Assembly: GCA_022592445.1 (NCBI GenBank)
Contig: JABYQR010000375.1
Location: 1 to 42,037, forward strand
DNA from: Cytidiella melzeri
Lineage: Eukaryota; Basidiomycota; Agaricomycetes; Polyporales; Irpicaceae
Direction: 5' to 3'
Length of the DNA stretch: 42,037 nt
Part shown: one piece after another, positions 36,617-42,037 of the stretch
Position numbering within the stretch: position 1 is the first letter of the stretch
Layout: every line of letters starts with the position of its first letter
Position numbers and translations under genes: made by a program
Notes under the pieces: model-generated
What the model was told of the DNA's origin: nothing
The model's input: the letters and a program-made list of their open reading frames with translations, nothing else
Database searches by the model: none

Positions 36617-36653
36617 GGTGTTAGAAACATGTTTCTAACATGTTTCTAACACC
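36617..36653. repeat. Subterminal palindrome of the hAT element
   Basis: A 37-bp inverted repeat with 15-bp perfect arms (GGTGTTAGAAACATG and its complement) around a short centre. Related TTTCTAACATG motifs recur near the right end at about 38656-38714, which suggests a transposase-binding role. Confidence 0.8.
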
Positions 36654-37203
36654 GAGGGCACGGACCGGCAAAAATGTCATGTATATAAATGTTGGAAAAT
36701 GTTGGAAATGCTACAGATTCTGAGAGGTCTATGGAATCAACAACAAGCCCTCAGTGCAAGGGCTGGGTGGACTCTATCACCCCAGAAGTAGTGCTTAGCA
36801 AATACCATTGAATATTTCAACTGGAGTGTATTTGATGATTACCATTGGATACCAATATCCTCCCTTCATGACATGTAGTCAAGAGTCACTGACTAGCTTG
36901 AAGATTTACTTTTGCCTAGAACTGGAGTTTTTGTGTCTGAAGAGGACTGGGTGCTGGCATTCAGGTGGCTGCAGAAGCTGGTGTGAACAATATCAATGAT
37001 TTAGAAGCCTGTGGCAGAAACAAACCATCATGGACAGATTGATCTCCCTGCTAGTTACGAACACTTCAATCACTGAAATAATGTCAGCACTGACCAGAAG
37101 AGGATAGACAGTAATATTTACACACAGATGTCTTGCTACAGTACCTCTTTGTGTCTTGTTGCTTTAATATCATGGTTGGGACAAGAATGTTCAGTCACTT
37201 TTC

Positions 37204-38552
37204 ATGGATCGTATTCCTCCAGAATATGCTTGTCTCAAGCTTTCTCTTCTCCAGTACACCTGCATTGTTGGGCCACTGATTCGGTCACTTTGGGCACTAG
37301 AAGCTTCAAGTGCTAATGCTGCAGATGTTTTTGTTTTCTTCACTGCATGTGCAGCTGCACTGAAGGACCTGTTTAAGCAAAACACTACTCAAACAGGGAT
37401 TACAGAAGACCTGGCCACATCTGTCATCAAGATCTTCAATGATGAATACGACAAGTTCTTCTTTCACAGTGACATCTACTTTGCTGCATTTGCTCTTCAT
37501 CCACGTAGGCCCAGCCTTTGATATTGATTCTCACTGGCTTGCTAATATTGCTCAAGGATACCCCATATCTGATTACCTCCTCATTCATCCAACTGCAAAC
37601 CCCAGCATCACTGTACCTTGTGCTGGAGCCAACCTCACTATGCCCTTCCCACGTGCTTATGACCGCACAAAGGAGTTTGTGAAGGGAACACTTTAGGAGA
37701 TAGTGAATTGGAAGCAGCAACATTGTTATGATGCTGCGTACCCTCTTCTTGGGCGGTTTGCAGCTCTACAAGCATCACTAGAGCTAAAGCAACAGCTTGA
37801 AGCTTACTGGTGTCATGAATTCCCATTTGATCAAGAGCTGTCTGGAAAATCTACACTGGAGTGGTGGGAAGATCTTCAACATCACTGTGATGCTTGTGTA
37901 CTTGCAGTATGTCTTCTTGAGCAACATTGACTTTCATCATACTAATCATAGCAAAGATGGTCAGCATCAAGATCTTTTCAGTTCTGGTAAACTCAATGCC
38001 TGATGAGCGAACTGGATCCAAATTCACATGGCTGAATTCTCCCCTTCGGGGAAATCAACATGCACAGACATTGGTTGATATGATTCAAGCAGGTCAGTAC
38101 TACACACGCAAGGTAAGCAGAATTACTATGTGTCATGAATTGGCCTATATATTATCTTACAGAATGACACTGGACCAGTTCTTCGCACTCCAAGGTTTCA
38201 ACCAGCTGTCAAATTCCGTGATATCAATAAGGACCTCCTTCAAGAAGTTCAAGGAGAAGATTTGCACTCTCTTGCAAATACTGATGACAAGGATGATGAG
38301 GATGATGATGATGATGATGATGAGACAAATGACAATGGCAATGGAGATGATGATGAACTTGACCAGCCATTTGGCACAAACACCACAGTCTCATTTGGGA
38401 AGATTTCCTCTGATTTTGAGATCAATCTGGCTTCCACTGCACTCTTGGATATGCTATCTGATACTCCTTGCACAACCTCTCCCAAAGCCTCTATTGTAGC
38501 TCCTACCTTGGCATCAGATGTAGTTAATGACTCAGAGTTTGTAGATTTTTGA
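37204..38552 (+). pseudogene. hAT transposase, C-terminal half, with one in-frame stop
   Basis: The reading splices cleanly into exons 37204-37504, 37557-37906, 37957-38112 and 38163-38552, with introns of 50-52 nt and matching phases. Conserved hAT pieces include SDIYFAAFALHP joined to RYPISDYLLIHPTANPS, and STLEWWEDLQHHCDACVLA. These are followed by SIKIFSVLVNSMPDERTGSK and FTWLNSPLRGNQHAQTLVDM, the C-terminal dimerisation region. The tail is strongly acidic (an Asp run near residue 295 of this part) and ends SEFVDF. A single TAG at 37694-37696 interrupts an otherwise open frame. The N-terminal BED zinc finger and first half of the catalytic domain are absent. The product is therefore most likely inactive, although preserved splicing argues for a young copy. 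Confidence 0.8.
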
Positions 38553-38736
38553 GACTTGACTTGTTGTTTACACACAGATTTTCCAACGTTGTTTTTTTAC
38601 TTACATTGTCAGAAAGTATTTACTTACATGTTTTTAACACTTACTGACATTTTGTTTCTAACATGTTTAAAACATACGTTGGAAATACCTCTACCGGCAT
38701 TTTGTTTCTAACATTTGTCGGAAAGTCGGCACTGAA

Positions 38737-38753
38737 TTTCCGACAGAACCCTA
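38737..38753 (-). repeat. Right terminal inverted repeat of the hAT element
   Basis: Read on the minus strand it is TAGGGTTCTGTCGGAAA, the partner of the left repeat at 36570-36586. Confidence 0.9.
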
Positions 38754-38761
38754 CACACGGC
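38754..38761. repeat. Right 8-bp target-site duplication of the hAT element
   Basis: CACACGGC, identical to the copy at 36562-36569. Confidence 0.93.
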
Positions 38762-40227
38762 CCCAAAACGTCAGGTTATAACGTGAAGGATTGATTCCCC
38801 TCTGGATATGACAGATTCAGTGCCAACATATATTATAGCACACAGGTTGACACAAATGTGAGAGATTGAGATGGTTTGTAAAGTGGGTGTTGGGCAAATT
38901 GTAGTACAATCGTGACGTGACCATTTGCCGTACGACTATCCTGCACTCCGGTGGTGATGATCACGGAGGAGAGTTCATTAACGTTCATTCACACAGCCAG
39001 CGTGAAAGACCTGTGAAGGACTGAAACAAATCTGGTCGGACCAGCAGCAATGGAGAATGATGGTGGTGAACAACACGCACGTTTAGCACGCTGACTAGCA
39101 GGAAGGAGGTGCTTGAATCTCTGCAGCTCCTCCTCCGTCAGCGGAACACAAGGCTGCCGACAAATGCCTTCTGTCAGAGAGGCGAAATGGGAATTACGAC
39201 ACTGTTCAATTCAAACGGAGATTGATTAGTGATTGTCGGGGTATGTACATTTTGGGGCATTTACAATAGGCGCCCGAATTGGAAGGCCCATCTTTTTTTA
39301 TTAAATCAATGTTATTAAACGTCGGCGAAGCCAGGGACGATACAAACATTAAACTATACACATGATAAATGTCAAAGCGAGATTGTATCACTGATTATCG
39401 GACATCAGATCTATGGACAATGTAGATTAGATATGTAGATAGATAAGATCAGATAGTACATAGCATGTGATTCCACCATCCTTATGGTCACACACGATGC
39501 GATACTTGCACCATATGGCATCGTGTTCCAGTAGTTTCCATGACTGAATAGCAGAAGTACCATGAGGCCTCTGCATGACTCATATTTCATATACCAAATG
39601 TATTGAGCTTACTAAAGGCTCAGTCAGCACCATTCAGTTATGTAGGATGCTCAGTCATCGCTTACATTCTCTATTCAGTAGTATTAGCAAGCAGGACTGT
39701 GCATTACCAATCATTACTCATAGGATTACCAATCCTTACCAATCCTTACTCATATGACATTACTGTAGCATTAGTAATCTAGTTACAGACATGTATATAT
39801 ACCGCTCCTAGAGAGCAGAGAAATAACAAGACACTTACTCCCAGAGTTAGTTGACTCTCCTAGTCATCCCCTACACTCGTAACTTTCAAACAGGTTATGA
39901 GCCCCAGCTTCTAACTCTTCTTACCACTCCTCTACTCTGAAACCATCCTCAAGCTCGACACTACACAACTGTTACTTCGTGAGTAACATTTCTTTCTACA
40001 CATTGTAGGCCACCTTGTAGTAGAAGACCCAGTTGTAGTAGACTAAGCCTCTCCTCTCCTCGCCCATTATTCCCATAACTATTTTCTACAGAATTGCCCC
40101 TGCTTTCTTACCCCTGGAACACGCGCACAGTCACATCCAATCGGTAGCCTACACCTCACAAGTGTTCTTGGCTTGTGATTCACTATCAGAATCACGCACC
40201 TACTCGGACAAAGCCCAATAAGGTGGC
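38762..40227. other. Gene-free interval between two mobile elements; possible old LTR sequence
   Basis: No coding frame above about 60 codons. The part around 39640-40000 has the look of an LTR: short direct repeats (ATTACCAATC, TTACCAATCC near 39702-39750), a TATATATA box at about 39792-39799 with a GCTCCTAGAGAGC hairpin just after it, then C/T-rich sequence. No paired end or coding region of a second element was found, so this stays tentative. Confidence 0.35.
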
Positions 40228-40721
40228 TGTCAAGAACACAACCAAACTCTTATGAAGAGCGAGGAAGTGACGACGGGGAAGGAACGACGAGCGAACTCGC
40301 GTGGACGATGACGACAGGGGTAATGATGATGAAAAGGGGGAGAGACAACGACGAGGGAGCAGCTAACGATGAGCTAAAGACCAGGATATATTAGCACAGT
40401 GGTGAGACTAGTACAAGGTGAACGTCACCTAAAGACCAGGAGGTAGAATCTGAGGTCTTTAGGGAGCTACAGGGTGGGTTTATATACATCTCAGACAAGG
40501 ACCCCTGGTACCGGGTCTGTACTCCTAACACTGCCGTGGGAACGTATGGTGTGCTATGGTGCGATGTTCTACAATGTTCCACAATGTTCCAGCACCTTCT
40601 ATGATCATGTGACCAGTCTGTCACATGCACTTGATCACATGCAGTAGCCATGTACCATCAATAAGATAAGATAAAGAAATTAAAAGGAAAAGAAAGGGAA
40701 AAAGTGTGCATGTTCGTGACA
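40228..40721 (-). mobile_element. 3' LTR of a Ty3/gypsy retrotransposon, 494 bp
   Basis: On the minus strand it begins TGTCACGAACA, right after the purine tract, and ends TGTTCTTGACA, so the LTR has short inverted ends TGTCA..TGACA. A TATATAAA box for this strand lies at 40479-40486. The outer end abuts GTGGC at 40223-40227, the possible 5-bp target duplication. The second copy would be outside the window. Confidence 0.8.
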
Positions 40722-40724
40722 TTA

Positions 40725-40732
40725 CCCCCCTC
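40725..40732 (-). other. Polypurine tract of the gypsy element
   Basis: GAGGGGGG on the minus strand lies directly between the Pol stop codon and the LTR (with TAA in between), the expected place for the plus-strand primer of reverse transcription. Confidence 0.75.
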
Positions 40733-42037
40733 CTAAAGGCCTTTTCTCCGGAAGGCAGGAGTTGAGTCTTTTCCGTCTTCCCACAAGGATACGCGTCGTA
40801 AAGTTTCTGAAGGTAGCTTCTCAAAATTCTCATTAATTGGTCGGAAATTCATTGCCAAGAATAGAGATGCAGCGATTGGTCGTGGAGCTCCTGGGTGTCG
40901 TCTGTGGAAATCCTTTACGGCTTCATCGGCATGAGTGACGTTGGTGGCTGGTTCCCAGGAATTTTCTGATTCTGGGTATCCTTTCCACTTAACACGGTAC
41001 TGAAACTCCTTCTTTCGCCCGAAGATCCTTGAATCAAGAATCTGTTCTACCTCGTACTCCTCTTCTTCGTCTACCACAATCGGCTCAGGTTCAGGAAATT
41101 CCCGGTTAGGGACCAAACTTGCCGTCTTGGCTGGTCGCAACCTATCCACATGAAACACCGGGTGACGCTTGTCCCGAATGGTAAGTTTAACCCGGTAATT
41201 CAAATCCCCAATCTTTTCTAAGATCTCATAGGGACCATCTCGTTTTGGTGCTAGCTTTGCCACCGGCTGTTCCTTGGGATGTTTTTCACGTTCCACGTAA
41301 ACTTTGTCACCAACTTCAAACTGCGGAGCTTTTGCAACTCCATGATCGTAGAACCGTTTCATGCGTTCTGCCGTAAGTTGTAGCGCAGCTTTAGCATCTT
41401 CTTGGGCTTCTCGTAATGCTCGAAGACGTTCGTCTGCTGCGGGAACATTGGACACTGGGTTCAAAGGCACCTGGAATTCCGGTAAATACCCATAGATCAG
41501 TTCGAAGGGAGCCTTCCCGGTGGACGAGTGTACTCGGCTATTAAGCGCAAACTCCGCAATCGGTAACCAATCTACCCAGTCATCCTGTCTGAAGGAGCAG
41601 AACACTCGGAGATACTGTTCTATCTCTTGGTTCATACATTCTGTTTTGCCGTCTGTCTGAGGGTGATACGCGGTGGACATGGACGACTTTACTCCGAGTG
41701 CATCGTAGATAGCACGAAGGAACTTGGACGCGAACACTGATCCACGGTCTGAGATCATCTGTCGAGGTACACCATGGAGTCGAAACACGTTTGCAATATA
41801 ATCCTGCACGTGTTCGGGGGTTTTCATGCTTTCCCGTGATGGGTAACAGTGCACCTGCGCGGTTGTTCGATCAACTGCAACCGTGATGGAATCGTATCCT
41901 TTACATGGCGGCAGCTTGACAATAAAGTCTGTGGTGACGCTTTCCCATGGAGCATTGGGCGGCTCTAGTGGATTGAGTGGACCGCGTGGTGGAGCGGGGT
42001 ATGTCTTCGTTCTTTGACAGGTGTCACATGTGTCTAC
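40733..42037 (-). CDS. Ty3/gypsy Pol C-terminus: integrase and chromodomain, partial
   Basis: The frame is open from the right edge to a TAG at 40733-40735, so protease, reverse transcriptase and RNase H lie outside. At the edge DTCDTCQRTK is the end of the HHCC zinc finger of integrase. The catalytic triad is visible as TTDFIVKLPP, then ISDRGSVFAS, then DGKTECMNQEIEQY. A GPY/F-like region follows (KLAPKRDGPYEILEKIGDLN, HPVFHVDRLRP). A chromodomain comes near the end (YEVEQILDSRIFGRKKEFQY, then RVKWKGYPESENSWEP), which defines a chromovirus and would direct insertion to modified chromatin. No stop or frameshift lies in the visible 434 codons, so the copy may be young. Confidence 0.93.
   Translation of the reverse strand, partial: VDTCDTCQRTKTYPAPPRGPLNPLEPPNAPWESVTTDFIVKLPPCKGYDSITVAVDRTTAQVHCYPSRESMKTPEHVQDYIANVFRLHGVPRQMISDRGSVFASKFLRAIYDALGVKSSMSTAYHPQTDGKTECMNQEIEQYLRVFCSFRQDDWVDWLPIAEFALNSRVHSSTGKAPFELIYGYLPEFQVPLNPVSNVPAADERLRALREAQEDAKAALQLTAERMKRFYDHGVAKAPQFEVGDKVYVEREKHPKEQPVAKLAPKRDGPYEILEKIGDLNYRVKLTIRDKRHPVFHVDRLRPAKTASLVPNREFPEPEPIVVDEEEEYEVEQILDSRIFGRKKEFQYRVKWKGYPESENSWEPATNVTHADEAVKDFHRRHPGAPRPIAASLFLAMNFRPINENFEKLPSETLRRVSLWEDGKDSTPAFRRKGL

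Larger units (their letters stand above)
36570..38753 (+). mobile_element. hAT-superfamily DNA transposon, internally deleted, 2184 bp
   Basis: The element begins TAGGGTTCCGTCGGTAA, and its right end read in reverse is TAGGGTTCTGTCGGAAA, giving terminal inverted repeats with few mismatches. It is flanked by perfect 8-bp CACACGGC duplications, so insertion is recent or has not eroded. Both subterminal regions carry copies of TTTCTAACATG- and ACCGGCA-like motifs, probable transposase-binding sites. Only the C-terminal half of a hAT transposase is found inside. At 2.2 kb it is shorter than usual autonomous hAT elements (about 3-4 kb), so it is probably a non-autonomous deletion derivative that would depend on a full-length relative. 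Confidence 0.92.

Noticed and set aside
36808..36996. 63-codon frame near the left part of the hAT element
   Set aside because: No transposase motif and no splice path to the exon at 37204. It is probably noncoding remnant sequence.
38281..38325. GATGAT repeat that could be called a microsatellite
   Set aside because: It is the Asp-rich acidic tail of the transposase frame, not a free-standing repeat.
1..42037. CRISPR array or bacterial-type operon signals
   Set aside because: No regularly spaced repeats exist, and every confident gene is eukaryotic with spliceosomal introns.

Overview
The window is nuclear DNA from a filamentous fungus, most likely a basidiomycete of the Agaricomycetes (possibly Rhizoctonia-like; this is inference, no marker gene is present). 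The reasons are dense short introns (mostly 45-65 nt, GT..AG, with CTRAY-like branch points), a eukaryotic multidomain acetyl-CoA carboxylase, several F-box genes, a hAT DNA transposon and a Ty3/gypsy chromovirus. All gene models below were spliced by hand from open frames and splice signals, and intron phases close in each finished model.

Left part (1-16.6 kb): a nine-exon minus-strand gene of unknown function runs off the left edge (1-3257). Next comes the complete ten-exon ACC1 acetyl-CoA carboxylase gene (minus, 3579-10813, 2247 residues). Then the mitochondrial ubiquinone hydroxylase COQ6 (minus, 11235-13201) lies head to head with ribosomal protein eL33 (plus, 13373-14074) across only 171 bp. 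A Ser-rich protein of unknown function follows (plus, 14630-16598).

Middle part (17-29.4 kb): an F-box gene (plus), a large Axl2-like single-pass membrane protein (plus, 19136-22396) and a second, related F-box gene (minus). A 60-bp GA tract separates these from a 1213-residue RING-PH-VWA protein (minus, 25051-29338) whose domain order matches the Far1/Ste5 pheromone-pathway scaffolds. Axl2 and Far1 both act in Cdc42-linked polarity in yeast, so their linkage here is worth noting.

Right part (29.4-42 kb): about 3 kb with only weak short frames, then a third F-box-like gene with hidden upstream exons (minus), divergent from the proline-biosynthesis gene PRO2 (plus, 34395-35975). The last 6 kb are rich in mobile DNA. 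There is a 2184-bp hAT element with a perfect 8-bp target duplication and a spliceable but N-terminally deleted transposase. There is also the integrase-chromodomain end and 3' LTR of a Ty3/gypsy element that runs off the right edge.
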